Of a stretch of DNA of 61,042 nucleotides, positions 53,403 through 61,042 are shown piece after piece. The DNA comes from a virus. The DNA is taken from positions 1 through 61,042 of IMG/VR virus record IMGVR_UViG_3300042377_000298. The stretch is one strand, 5' to 3'. The notes beneath the pieces are model-generated. The model did not search any database and was not told where the DNA came from. It worked only from the letters and a program-made list of their open reading frames with translations. The translations under genes were made by a program, and so were the position numbers. Numbering within the stretch: position 1 is the stretch's first letter; every line of letters begins with the position of its first letter.

Positions 53403-53416
53403 TTTAGCCAACTAAA
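53403..53416. repeat. TTTAG-N4-CTAAA palindrome (core CCAA) at a gene start
   Basis: TTTAGCCAACTAAA, 15 nt upstream of the ATG at 53387. Placement next to a start codon matches the copies at 36028 and 43810. Confidence 0.6.
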
Positions 53417-53502
53417 GTGCGCGAGCAAACACCTTAGCTTCTACTTAACCTTAAGCAGACTACAACCCACCACCATTGGCTGATGATGGGCTGTGTGTCT
53501 GA

Positions 53503-53757
53503 TTATATTCTCACTCTGAAAGTTGCCAATTTTTCTGAGTGAACTACCCTTACTTCATTAGCTTTCGTATGTGGGAGCGCTTTGGAGCTAGTTGATATTT
53601 CGACCCCCCATGGAGTATTCTCCTGAACCTGCCACCTATACCCAAGGTGATCGATCCAGAATGCCCACTCTTCTACACTTAAGTGTTCAAGTGGCAGTGT
53701 TTGAGCATTAACAGAGTAGTCAAATCCAAGCAACTCCTTGATGTTTTCCGTAGTCAT
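53503..53757 (-). CDS. small protein, unknown
   Basis: 84 residues, with tryptophan-rich middle (VEEWAFWIDHLGYRWQVQEN; TPWGVEIS). No family recognised. The stretch 53758-53908 between this gene and the next carries no convincing gene on either strand. Confidence 0.5.
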   Translation of the reverse strand: MTTENIKELLGFDYSVNAQTLPLEHLSVEEWAFWIDHLGYRWQVQENTPWGVEISTSSKALPHTKANEVRVVHSEKLATFRVRI

Positions 53758-53908
53758 ATGTGTATATGCAACTGCATGTGCGCGGTGCAGAATCCAATCA
53801 CTGCACAGATAACCAACATCGCTGGTCAGGCGTTGCTCTCCCCATTAGAACTGAATAAGGGGCAGGAAATTCGTGCCAGTTTAGAGACATGGCTGGTCTC
53901 GATGGAGG

Positions 53909-54103
53909 CTACTCCCACATCTCTTTAGATGTGTAGTCCTCGCTTGCCCAATCAGGCACTGGCTCAAACTCGACTGCCTTAGCAGCCTCATAGCTACCAA
54001 GTTTGCCCAGTTCGGTTGCCGCCACTGAAGCAATCCGAAGATCGCCAATGGCAATTGCGTGTGCTTGGATGCAATGCCCAAGCTTTTGTAGTTCACTAGT
54101 CAT
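53909..54103 (-). CDS. small helical protein, unknown
   Basis: 64 residues, alanine-rich helices (TSELQKLGHCIQAHAIAIGD) and an acidic end (PDWASEDYTSKEMWE). The ATG at 54103 follows a hairpin-rich leader (54104-54271). Not recognised. Confidence 0.5.
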   Translation of the reverse strand: MTSELQKLGHCIQAHAIAIGDLRIASVAATELGKLGSYEAAKAVEFEPVPDWASEDYTSKEMWE

Positions 54104-54271
54104 ATTCGTGTATGGTTTGGTTCAAGCTGGCCTACCAACGTGGTAGGTTGCAGCGAGAGGAATATGACGCAACCCCCATCACCTTTCGGTGACAGGACGC
54201 TTTGGGCTTAATGTCTGTTTAACGTCGCCCAAACGACGGAGTAGTTTTAACGCCTTGCTCAGGGCGAAGTC
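54104..54271 (-). promoter_or_regulatory. hairpin-rich leader
   Basis: Minus strand shows CCTACCA-CGT-TGGTAGG (perfect 7 bp), GTTGC/GCAAC, TCACC-GAAA-GGTGA (GNRA loop, about 54167-54181) and GGGC/GCCC pairings within 168 bp, all before the ATG at 54103. The GNRA hairpin resembles the elements at 44.5 and 47.8 kb but lacks their flank. Leader RNA or small RNA. Confidence 0.45.
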
Positions 54272-54520
54272 TTACCAATTACGATCTATCAAGCAACGCT
54301 TAATGATCTCTGATATTGTCTCATCAATCTCATTGATTGCGTGATTGATGAAGCCTGAGCCTGAACCCATTCCTGCTCTCACGCTTCGGCAGTCAGCCTC
54401 GTGTCTTTCTTCAAACGGGAACGATCCTTTAGGTAGTAACGCTCTCAAGCCTTCCTTCCTTGCTTGTAGTTGATTGATCGCTAACGCGGCTGTCTCTGGT
54501 AGTTGTAGTGTAGTATTCAT
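54272..54520 (-). CDS. small protein, unknown
   Basis: 82 residues from ATG 54520; the in-frame ATG at 54565 would start with a Thr/His run made by a TG repeat. NTTLQLPETAALAINQLQAR helix, then a Gly/Ser stretch (AGMGSGSGFINHAINEIDET). Similar in tone to phage accessory proteins; not recognised. Confidence 0.5.
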   Translation of the reverse strand: MNTTLQLPETAALAINQLQARKEGLRALLPKGSFPFEERHEADCRSVRAGMGSGSGFINHAINEIDETISEIIKRCLIDRNW

Positions 54521-54600
54521 ATGTGTGTGTGTTGTGTGTGTAGTCTGAGGGGCGGCGGGTGTCACCTGACTCCCCTACTCCGCTGCATCGACTACACAGA
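54521..54600. other. TG microsatellite and closed hairpin
   Basis: A TGTG-rich run (54522-54540) is followed by GTGTAGTC (54538-54545) and GACTACAC (54590-54597), a perfect 8-bp stem enclosing GC-rich inner pairs (GGGG/CCCC). It lies between divergent genes, directly before TerL. No T-run follows; an operator or a packaging signal are possible. Confidence 0.4.
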
Positions 54601-54612
54601 TGGAACAGAAGG

Positions 54613-54680
54613 TTTATGAGAAAATTTGTGAAAAAATTCATGAAAAAATTCTAATAAAAAAATCCAACTAAAAAAATCCC
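54613..54680 (+). repeat. AT-rich tandem repeat before TerL
   Basis: Five imperfect copies of about 13 nt with the core TGAAAAAATTC or AAAAAAATCC stand 36-100 bp upstream of TerL. DNA bending, an origin or a pac/cos-type site are possible; none is shown. Confidence 0.5.
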
Positions 54681-54715
54681 TTGAGTGTGTAGGGGGTATG
54701 GGGTAATAAGGGTGC

Positions 54716-56443
54716 ATGGATAAGTATGGGTATAGCTGGCCGATGGGGGTGAACCAGTTAACGATTGAGTTGTGGTGCTATGCGCACAGGAGTTGTGGTG
54801 TTGATGAGAAGTGGGGGCATTTTAAGAACATAGTTGATTTGGCATTTAATGGTGAGGGGAGTATTCGGAGGGTTGTTTGGAACAAGTGGACAGACAAGAT
54901 GATTCGGAGTGCGATTGGTGATGGTGGGAAGAAGAGGTTTTTGGGAATTGCTGGTTGTTCGTCTAGTGGTAAGAGTGATGGATTTGCGTTGTATGCTTTG
55001 GTGGAGTTTTGGAGTAGGCCAGCAGACACGTATGTGTTTGTGATGAGCACGACAAAGGCAGATGCTAGGAAAAGGATTTGGAGAAGTATTACGCAATTGT
55101 TTACGCAAGCGCAGAGGATGGGATGTCCGGGCAAGTTGGTTGATAGCCTTGGGGTGATTCAGGGGGTTAACAAGATGGGCAAGCTGACAAGGAACAGTGG
55201 GATTGAGTTGGTGGCTGCAGGGAAAGCGGAGGCTGGAGAGGCAAGCAGTGGATTGATTGGTATTAAGAGTCCTAATGTTGTAGTGATTGCAGACGAGATG
55301 CCAAACCTTGGAGATGGTATTTTGGAAGCTGCTTGGGATAACCTTACGTCAAACGATCGGGTGTTCTTTGGTGGGTTGGGGAATCCGAATTTGTTTAGTG
55401 ATCCATTTGCTGATTTGTGTGAGCCTATTGGTGGCTGGGCTACGATAACAGAAGATGATGAGGATTGGAAAACAAAGTATGGAACATGTATTCGATTTAA
55501 TGCTGAGAAGAGTCCTAGGATTTTAGAACCTGATGGAGAGAAGTATTTCTGGCAACCAGACCAACAGTATTGCGATAGGATTTCTGAAGCTAGGGGTGGG
55601 AAGAAGAGCCGAGGGTATTACAGGTTTGTTAAAGCATTTTGGTGTCCTGAAGGTGCTGGCAATACAATTTACCAAGAGAGTGAGTTTCTTATTAACAAGG
55701 CAACAGAGAATCAAGAACCTGAATGGGATGGGACACCAATTGTAATTACTTCGCTAGACCCTGCATTTACTCGTGGAGGTGACAGGGCATACACAGGCAT
55801 TGCTAAGATTGGCAAGGTTGCAGGACGTGACCACATGCACGTCTGTCAATACAGGGGGCTAGAAGAGGACACTTCTGATAAAAAAAATCCTTTGTCCCAT
55901 CAATTAGTAATTCAATGGAAAGAGTTGGCTACAGATTGGGGAGTAACGCCATACAGGGCGACGCTAGACGGCACAGGAAGCGGGATTAGTTTTGGACACA
56001 TAGTTGACGCGCTTTGGAGTCCTGCTGTCTCTAAGGTCAATTTTAGCTCAAAGGCTTCAGGAAGAAAAGCGTTCTTCCGTGGGAAGGAGGTTGAGTATTA
56101 CAACAAGAACAGCGAGTTGTGGATTCAGCCAAAAGAGTTTATTCGTGGTGGGCAGATAACGGGAGTCAGCAAAGAGTTAATGAAGGAGCTTTGCACACGG
56201 CAGTATTACTCAAAAGAAACTGAAAAGCTGCGCGTAGAAAGCAAGGACGAGCACAAGAAGAACAATAATGGAGAGTCATGCGACATTGCTGATATGTTCC
56301 TTATGTTAGTGGATAAATCTATTGCTTTGGGAATGTTTCATTCCGAGGAAGTTAAGAACGTAACTAAGGTGACAGGAAAGAACTGGAGAAAATTAGTTAA
56401 GAAAAAACAAATAAATGCTTGCTGTGGTAGAAAATTAAGGTAA
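54716..56443 (+). CDS. terL: terminase large subunit (ATPase-nuclease)
   Basis: 575 residues. Walker A GCSSSGKS at about 80-87, Walker B VVVIADEMPN at about 188-197 and the nuclease motif ITSLDPAF at about 344-351, followed by GGDRAYTG. A late D residue cluster (CDIADMFLMLVD) supplies the third metal ligand. It cuts and pumps DNA into the prohead through the portal encoded 9 bp downstream. Length is ordinary for the family. Confidence 0.95.
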   Translation: MDKYGYSWPMGVNQLTIELWCYAHRSCGVDEKWGHFKNIVDLAFNGEGSIRRVVWNKWTDKMIRSAIGDGGKKRFLGIAGCSSSGKSDGFALYALVEFWSRPADTYVFVMSTTKADARKRIWRSITQLFTQAQRMGCPGKLVDSLGVIQGVNKMGKLTRNSGIELVAAGKAEAGEASSGLIGIKSPNVVVIADEMPNLGDGILEAAWDNLTSNDRVFFGGLGNPNLFSDPFADLCEPIGGWATITEDDEDWKTKYGTCIRFNAEKSPRILEPDGEKYFWQPDQQYCDRISEARGGKKSRGYYRFVKAFWCPEGAGNTIYQESEFLINKATENQEPEWDGTPIVITSLDPAFTRGGDRAYTGIAKIGKVAGRDHMHVCQYRGLEEDTSDKKNPLSHQLVIQWKELATDWGVTPYRATLDGTGSGISFGHIVDALWSPAVSKVNFSSKASGRKAFFRGKEVEYYNKNSELWIQPKEFIRGGQITGVSKELMKELCTRQYYSKETEKLRVESKDEHKKNNNGESCDIADMFLMLVDKSIALGMFHSEEVKNVTKVTGKNWRKLVKKKQINACCGRKLR

Positions 56444-56452
56444 TAAAAGCCC

Positions 56453-58771
56453 ATGTCTTTTGTCGAAAGCACACGCGAGCTTGATATGATCGCTGATAAC
56501 TTGAAGAGCATTAACCCCGAAACGGGTGCTGCTCCAAAGGAGCGTATGGTGACCCCAGCTGGTCTTAGATCAATTCATGGCAAGAACATCACTGATGATG
56601 AAGTTGGCTCCTATAATAGGGGTTTAGTGCAACAAGACATGGACTTTAGTCCTCCATTTGACGAGAATGAACTAAAAAACAAGGGACAAGGTGAAAGATT
56701 CAACTTCAACACTGGCGAAGCTGCTGCAATTAAGAATGAAGCAGTGTCTGGTTATGTTGACATCTATAGCACTCCTACTACTATTGCGCAGATACCATTG
56801 AAAAATGTTTCTGACCCAATGCGTAGCATGTATGAAAACATTCTTGCAGAAGAGTTCACTACTATTGACAGGGCTAATGATTCTTCTTTTCCTACATTCT
56901 TGCAACTTTGCGACATTTACGTAACTCATGGCGTTGCTGTTGGTTATTTTGAAGATAAGCAAACAATGCATTACAAGGTTGGTGGATTAGATCGGTTTAA
57001 GTTTCCACGCAAGACAACAATCATCACGAGCGACATGCCTATGTGTACTTGCTCCAGCACAATGAGCATCATTGAGCTTTACAGTAAGATCAATGGTGAT
57101 TCACCACTAAAAGGCTGGGATAAGGATGCCGTGATCAAGGCAATCACAACTGCCGCTGGACAAACGGATACTAAGTGGAACGAGTGGGAACGCTTAGAAG
57201 AAGATTTAAAATGTAATGACGTTTATCTTGAGAGCGCAGTTGACATGATTGAACTGGTTTATGGTTGGGTTGTTGAATTTGACAAGAGCGTTTCATTCTA
57301 CATTACAACGAAAAGCGGTTCTGACATTAACACAGCTAAAGGAAATGAAGGATTTTTATTCAAGGAAGTCAGTTACTATGAAAATACAAACCAAGCGTTT
57401 CAGATCTTTTCCTTTACTATTGGAAACAATGCTCGTATTCACTCCGTAAGAGGGTTGGGTTATTTAATTTATCAAATTTGCAATGCAATGAACGTCTTGA
57501 CTTGTAAGATGATGGACAATGCAAGGATTGAGGGATCAATGGTTATTCAGGCTACTACGCAAGAAGACCTTGAAGACTTGGAAATTATTGACTTTGCTGG
57601 AGGCATTGCACTTCCACCAAACATTAATCTCCCAGCAAGATCACAAGCAAACAACCTCAACAACTCTATGATTCCAGCCATCCAGCTTGGTCGTGGACTA
57701 CTTGATCGCGCTACTGGTGGACTCAGCGCTGGCAACATGATTTTATCTGGTCAGCAAGATCGACGCACAAAACTTGAAGTTAGTGCGCAACTTGATTGGA
57801 TTAACAAATTAAACAGTTTTGCCATTAACTTATTTTATGGTCCTCTTGATAAATTGATGCGTGAAAAAGTAAAGCGCGCATTTACAGTTCGTCAACCAGA
57901 CAAGGAAAGCCGTAGAATGGTAGATGAAATGAAACGCCGCTGTATTGAACGTGGCGTTCCAGAAGAAGTCTTTGGCATGATTGACTATGAAAAGGTCAAG
58001 GCACAGCGCATTATCGGCACAGGCTCAAGAGTTAGCCGTGTAATGATCTATGATCAATTGCAGCAAATGTATGCAAGCATGGATGAAGTAGGGCGTAAAA
58101 ACTTTACCTTCGACGTATCTGCTGAACTTATTGGCGCTGACAAAACAATTCGTTACTTTGGTAAACCAGAAGAGCAACGTCTTCCAATGGATGCTAAAAT
58201 TGCTGATCTCGAAAACACTCTATTGCTACAAGGCCAACAAGTTAATCCAATTGATGGAGAGATGCACATGGTTCATATTCCTCGTCACTTGGCAATCCTT
58301 GAAGAGTCACTACAAGGAGTTGAGAATGGTCAGGTTGATCTAATGCAGTATGCAACAACATTCTCTCCAGTTCATGAGCATCTTACTCAAACTCTAGAGA
58401 TGACTACTGTGCAACCTGAAATCCAAGAACAGTATAACTCATTCCTACAAAGAACTCAACAAATTGGTGAGATCATTGTTAATGGTATTCGCGCTTACAA
58501 CAAGCAGCAACAAAAAGCTGAAGAAGAAGCAGCCGCCGCTCAAGAGCAAGGACAACCACAAGATCAACAGGCTGGAGCAATTCAAAGTGCTTCTCAAGAA
58601 GAGCGCATGAAGATGCAAATGCAAGCTGAGATCCACCAAGAGAAACTCCGTCAAATGAGAGAAATCGGACAACAAAAAATTGTTCTTGAAACTCAAAAAG
58701 CTATGAGTCAAATCGCAGCTAAAGATGCTGAAGTAAAAGCAAAGCTGGACAGGATTAAAGCCATGGGCTAA
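56453..58771 (+). CDS. portal protein (P22/N4 size class)
   Basis: 772 residues, directly after TerL. The long helical centre and the stem region fit portals of P22 and N4 type (above 700 residues). The C-terminal 90 residues are a Gln/Glu/Ala-rich coiled coil (QQQKAEEEAAAAQEQGQPQ), as in barrel-forming portals. Ring-shaped DNA gate and head-tail joint. Confidence 0.85.
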   Translation: MSFVESTRELDMIADNLKSINPETGAAPKERMVTPAGLRSIHGKNITDDEVGSYNRGLVQQDMDFSPPFDENELKNKGQGERFNFNTGEAAAIKNEAVSGYVDIYSTPTTIAQIPLKNVSDPMRSMYENILAEEFTTIDRANDSSFPTFLQLCDIYVTHGVAVGYFEDKQTMHYKVGGLDRFKFPRKTTIITSDMPMCTCSSTMSIIELYSKINGDSPLKGWDKDAVIKAITTAAGQTDTKWNEWERLEEDLKCNDVYLESAVDMIELVYGWVVEFDKSVSFYITTKSGSDINTAKGNEGFLFKEVSYYENTNQAFQIFSFTIGNNARIHSVRGLGYLIYQICNAMNVLTCKMMDNARIEGSMVIQATTQEDLEDLEIIDFAGGIALPPNINLPARSQANNLNNSMIPAIQLGRGLLDRATGGLSAGNMILSGQQDRRTKLEVSAQLDWINKLNSFAINLFYGPLDKLMREKVKRAFTVRQPDKESRRMVDEMKRRCIERGVPEEVFGMIDYEKVKAQRIIGTGSRVSRVMIYDQLQQMYASMDEVGRKNFTFDVSAELIGADKTIRYFGKPEEQRLPMDAKIADLENTLLLQGQQVNPIDGEMHMVHIPRHLAILEESLQGVENGQVDLMQYATTFSPVHEHLTQTLEMTTVQPEIQEQYNSFLQRTQQIGEIIVNGIRAYNKQQQKAEEEAAAAQEQGQPQDQQAGAIQSASQEERMKMQMQAEIHQEKLRQMREIGQQKIVLETQKAMSQIAAKDAEVKAKLDRIKAMG

Positions 58772-58779
58772 TAAACTTT

Positions 58780-59013
58780 ATGACAGAACTAGAACAACAA
58801 GCATTAAGCAATATTTTAGCAACTCCGTTAATGGAGAAAACATTTTCCGAAATCACCCGCACTAGATGCAGGACAGATGTTGACACAATAGAAAAAGCCG
58901 CGTTATCGCAGGCTTACAACATGGGTATTTTAGCCGGGCTAAACGCATTTTACGAGTTAGCAAAAATAAAACAAACTGTTACATTAACAACTAGAAAACT
59001 AAAACATGAGTGA
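58780..59013 (+). CDS. small head-region protein, unknown
   Basis: 77 residues, helical (EQQALSNILATPLMEKTFSE) with a Lys/Thr end. Located between portal and scaffold, where head accessory proteins are common; it overlaps the scaffold start by 8 bases. A 15-nt palindrome version (58929) lies inside it. Confidence 0.55.
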   Translation: MTELEQQALSNILATPLMEKTFSEITRTRCRTDVDTIEKAALSQAYNMGILAGLNAFYELAKIKQTVTLTTRKLKHE

Positions 59014-60175
59014 AGAAGTAAACGACGACGGGGGAGATATTGAAATTCTCAGAGCAATGAACGATTCATTTCCAGTGAGTGATGAGAATGCATTTCCTGA
59101 TAATAGCGAGCAATTGGAGCAAGTCCAAGCACCAGAGACGCAAGAAAAGAAAGAAGTAGTCAATAAGAGCATTGAGCAACCTGATGATTCTAATTTAATT
59201 GACGAAGCTGATGAATTCCTTGCTTTGTCTGAAGATGAGAAAGCACCTGAGTATAGCGAAGAGTCTTTCAACAAAGAGACAGAAGAAATGTCAAAAGGCA
59301 TGGACGCTAAAGCTGGAGATAAATTCCGAGCTTTGCGACAAGAACTTAAGGAGTATAAGGAAAAGAAAGTAGATGTCAAAGTTTCACCTGACATTGAATC
59401 TAAAATTAAAGATCTTGAGTTGAAGGCTGCTGAGGCTGAAGGCTTACGCCAACAAGTTGAAGAGCTTAGTTCGGTTAGTGCAAAGGTTAAGGTTGAGTCA
59501 TCGCGTGAATACAAACAAAAGGTTCTTGAGCCAGCTGTTACTATTCTACAAGAGTCAGAAAAGATTGCTAAAGCTCATGATGTTGATGCAGAGGTGATTC
59601 ATGATATTATTCGTGAACAAGATAGAGAGTTACAAATTGATCTTATCAATGCTCATCTATCTGGACTTAACGAGCTTGAGAAACAAGACTTGTATCGCAT
59701 GATGTATGAATACCGCAATCTTGGAAAACTAAGAAGCGAGATGTTAGACAATGCATCAACAAAACTAAGTCAGATTGAGGCAGAGCAAATTGAGCAACAG
59801 AGCCAACAGTTTGAAGCTGAAAAGAAAGCAGTGCAACAAATTCAATCTAGTATCTGGGATAAGTATAAAACAATAATTCCGGGATTCACTAATGAAAATG
59901 GTGAAGCTACTGAGGATTGGTCTAAGTTGCGCAATAGATCATTGTCTATTGACTTCAGCAAAGCAGCAGGAAAAGATAAGGCATATGCTGCGTTTGCTGG
60001 TGTTGCGTTACCTCACGTAATCAAGGAACTCAACAATGCTAAGAAAATGTTACAGGAACTTACAGGCAAGGAAGCAAACGAAGTGTTGCGCCGACCAAAA
60101 CTGGGGCAACCAATTGCGCAAAATTCTAGTGAACCAGAAGATTTCCTTTCCGCTATGAGAAAAATGAAATTTTAA
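59006..60175 (+). CDS. scaffold-like head assembly protein
   Basis: 389 residues, very acidic N-terminal half (LEQVQAPETQEKKEVVNKSI and similar), long coiled coil (about 110-300) and a C-terminal basic end, ...SAMRKMKF. This is the plan of phage scaffolding proteins, whose basic tail binds capsid protein. Its last 13 codons form the start of a 99-bp direct repeat whose second copy lies at 60877. The major capsid gene should follow but is not seen. Confidence 0.75.
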   Translation: MSEEVNDDGGDIEILRAMNDSFPVSDENAFPDNSEQLEQVQAPETQEKKEVVNKSIEQPDDSNLIDEADEFLALSEDEKAPEYSEESFNKETEEMSKGMDAKAGDKFRALRQELKEYKEKKVDVKVSPDIESKIKDLELKAAEAEGLRQQVEELSSVSAKVKVESSREYKQKVLEPAVTILQESEKIAKAHDVDAEVIHDIIREQDRELQIDLINAHLSGLNELEKQDLYRMMYEYRNLGKLRSEMLDNASTKLSQIEAEQIEQQSQQFEAEKKAVQQIQSSIWDKYKTIIPGFTNENGEATEDWSKLRNRSLSIDFSKAAGKDKAYAAFAGVALPHVIKELNNAKKMLQELTGKEANEVLRRPKLGQPIAQNSSEPEDFLSAMRKMKF

Positions 60176-60235
60176 TTCTAATAAAAAAAGTTTTGACACA
60201 TACTACTTTTCCAGATAATTGTCTCTCGAACTGTT
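60137..60235 (+). repeat. 99-bp direct repeat, copy 1
   Basis: Covers the scaffold's last 13 codons (EDFLSAMRKMKF plus stop) and the promoter-like region downstream. Copy 2 at 60877-60975 matches at 91 of 99 positions. Confidence 0.9.
60193..60219 (+). promoter_or_regulatory. sigma70-type promoter candidate
   Basis: TTGACA (60193-60198), 15-nt spacer, GATAAT (60214-60219; 5 of 6 to consensus). Copy 2 of the repeat keeps both boxes (TTGACA at 60933). It may drive the genes after scaffold, including the capsid gene outside the window. Confidence 0.6.
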
Positions 60236-60257
60236 AACTAATAACTAAAATAATAAT

Positions 60258-60605
60258 ATGCCAGCTAAAAAGAAAATGTCAGATTCTCAACTTAATGCCC
60301 ACATGCAACAAATAGGTCATAGAAAACTTATGCTAGGACCTAATCCATTCCCATTTCGGGAAAAGAAATTTGCAGAGGAAAGCACAAAAAAATTACGAGA
60401 AAAACAAAGTATGCAAAAATCACAATCATTGGCTGGCCCATCCCGATCCCAGCTTTTACATGAACAAGAATTTGCTTCTCGTACAAAAGAATTAAAGGAG
60501 CGATCATCACCCTCTGCCTATAAGCCACCATCACCTCCTTCACGATCTTCACTCTTAAAGGCTCGCGGAACAAAATCATCGGCTACTCGTAAGCTAATCA
60601 AGTAA
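60258..60605 (+). CDS. small basic protein, unknown
   Basis: 115 residues, Lys/Ser/Pro-rich (MPAKKKMSDSQLNAHMQQIG; SAYKPPSPPSRSSLLKARGT), probably disordered. Head-region position and charge suggest a DNA- or capsid-binding accessory. Stop and next ATG overlap (TAATG). Confidence 0.5.
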   Translation: MPAKKKMSDSQLNAHMQQIGHRKLMLGPNPFPFREKKFAEESTKKLREKQSMQKSQSLAGPSRSQLLHEQEFASRTKELKERSSPSAYKPPSPPSRSSLLKARGTKSSATRKLIK

Positions 60606-60682
60606 TGGAGAAGAGATTCAAAAAAGTAATCACGAACCCAGCAACGGGACGCAAGAGAACCGTGAAGTTTGGGCAAGCCTAA
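60605..60682 (+). CDS. 25-residue gene, likely 5' part of the adjoining HNH-like gene
   Basis: ATG to TAA gives MEKRFKKVITNPATGRKRTV and KFGQA. Skipping one base near 60677 joins KFGQ to PKQVSRRAGRN of the next frame. Short conserved phage proteins have the TNPxTGRxRTVKFGQ phrase, so a frameshift or sequencing error is likely. Confidence 0.45.
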   Translation: MEKRFKKVITNPATGRKRTVKFGQA

Positions 60683-61034
60683 GCAAGTATCTCGCCGTGC
60701 GGGTCGCAATGCTGCGCGAGCGAAAGCAGTGAAGTCTGGCATGGCATGCAAAGGAGACGGAAAGAATATTCATCACAAGAACAATAATCCCAAGGATAAC
60801 CGTTCTTGTAACATTGCATCTGTATCAGTAAGCAAGAACAGAGGGTTTCCACGAACATCAACTAACAAACCGAAAGGAAGATTTCATTTCTGCTATGAGA
60901 AAAATGAAATTTTAATTTTAGTAAAAAAAGTTTTGACACATGCTGCTTTTTCGGATAATTGTCTCTCGAACTGTTCGAGGTGCATGGTTCTAAAAAGCAG
61001 CATTTTCCGTTGGCTCGGTCGTTATCCGTTCTAG
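60669..61034 (+). CDS. HNH-motif protein fragment fused to foreign 3' sequence
   Basis: Frame open from TTG 60669 to 61034. The first 70 residues look real: PKQVSRRAGRNAARAKAVKS, then KNIHHKNNNPKDNRSCNI, the His-Asn motif of HNH-type enzymes (IHHKNxNPxDNRxxN), and SKNRGFPRTS. From about 60877 the frame runs through copy 2 of the 99-bp repeat in a different frame from the scaffold, so the last 50 residues are probably not native. Start and end are therefore uncertain. Confidence 0.5.
   Translation: MGKPKQVSRRAGRNAARAKAVKSGMACKGDGKNIHHKNNNPKDNRSCNIASVSVSKNRGFPRTSTNKPKGRFHFCYEKNEILILVKKVLTHAAFSDNCLSNCSRCMVLKSSIFRWLGRYPF
60877..60975 (+). repeat. 99-bp direct repeat, copy 2
   Basis: Reads EDFISAMRKMKF plus stop in the scaffold's frame, then the same promoter-like boxes. 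Eight differences to copy 1, seven of them transitions; two fall in codons (one synonymous, one Leu to Ile). The sequence after it (60976-61042) has no convincing gene. Confidence 0.9.
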
Positions 61035-61042
61035 TTGTTACT

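Noticed and set aside
53776-53928. Possible 50-residue plus-strand protein (starts MCAVQNPITAQ)
   Set aside because: The product looks plausible, but it stands alone on this strand, overlaps the minus-strand gene at 53909 and has no ribosome-binding site; kept as undecided.
58999-59514. 171-codon minus-strand frame opposite scaffold
   Set aside because: Ser-rich mirror of the Glu/Lys-rich scaffold; shadow only.
1-61042. tRNA genes and CRISPR arrays
   Set aside because: No cloverleaf with a GTTCGAATC-type T-arm and no evenly spaced repeats were found by eye; a tRNA scan would settle the first.
1-61042. Closed circular genome through the window ends
   Set aside because: Across the join the fibre frame meets a stop about 20 codons upstream without any start codon, and no capsid gene is present.

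Overview
This window looks like most of the genome of a tailed bacteriophage (Caudoviricetes), probably with a short, podovirus-like tail. It has a large terminase, a long portal of the P22/N4 size class, a scaffold-like protein, a tail fibre, a lysis cassette, a replication/recombination module and a giant 5501-residue virion-type protein. No tape-measure, sheath or baseplate gene is recognisable, and I see no integrase or lysogeny repressor. A short lipoprotein with a clear lipobox in the lysis cassette argues for a Gram-negative host. Most start codons lack a Shine-Dalgarno sequence. The host cannot be named from the sequence.

Layout. 1-4.9 kb (+): 3' part of a tail fibre, a fibre-linked protein, a lysis cassette (two small membrane proteins, a DUF1353-like protein, a small lipoprotein, an M15 peptidase endolysin), a calcineurin-like phosphoesterase and a small winged-helix-like protein. 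5.1-29.8 kb (+): putative virion proteins, including a tandem glycosyltransferase-like protein and the giant protein, which alone takes 16.5 kb. 29.8-43.8 kb (-): early/replication block with a Toprim primase-helicase, DUF932 protein, OB-fold ssDNA-binding protein, ERF annealing protein, Cas4/RecB-like nuclease, GHKL-type ATPase, three HNH-type genes and many small genes. 43.8-44.65 kb: about 0.7 kb of structured DNA without a credible gene, best read as a large minus-strand RNA. 44.7-51.4 kb: small accessory genes, mostly minus strand. 51.4-54.7 kb: TerS candidate, a second structured non-coding stretch and a few small minus-strand genes. 54.7-61 kb (+): TerL, portal, scaffold-like protein and small basic genes.

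The major capsid protein is not visible. It would be expected just after the scaffold gene, where the window ends, and the window opens inside a tail fibre gene. The order is therefore consistent with a circular map whose missing piece lies between the window's end and its start.

The most unusual contents are: (1) a large structured RNA candidate at 43.82-44.55 kb with a 21-nt match to the 23S rRNA GTPase-associated-centre (L11-binding) hairpin as I remember it; (2) a GNRA hairpin element in that RNA that recurs 3.3 kb away with two compensatory base-pair changes; (3) a promoter/pseudoknot/terminator-like minus-strand RNA near 52.6 kb inside another gene-free stretch; (4) a recurring palindrome TTTAG-N(4-5)-CTAAA, 12 exact copies, concentrated between genes and next to start codons; (5) a 99-bp imperfect direct repeat carrying the scaffold gene's last codons and a promoter-like sequence.
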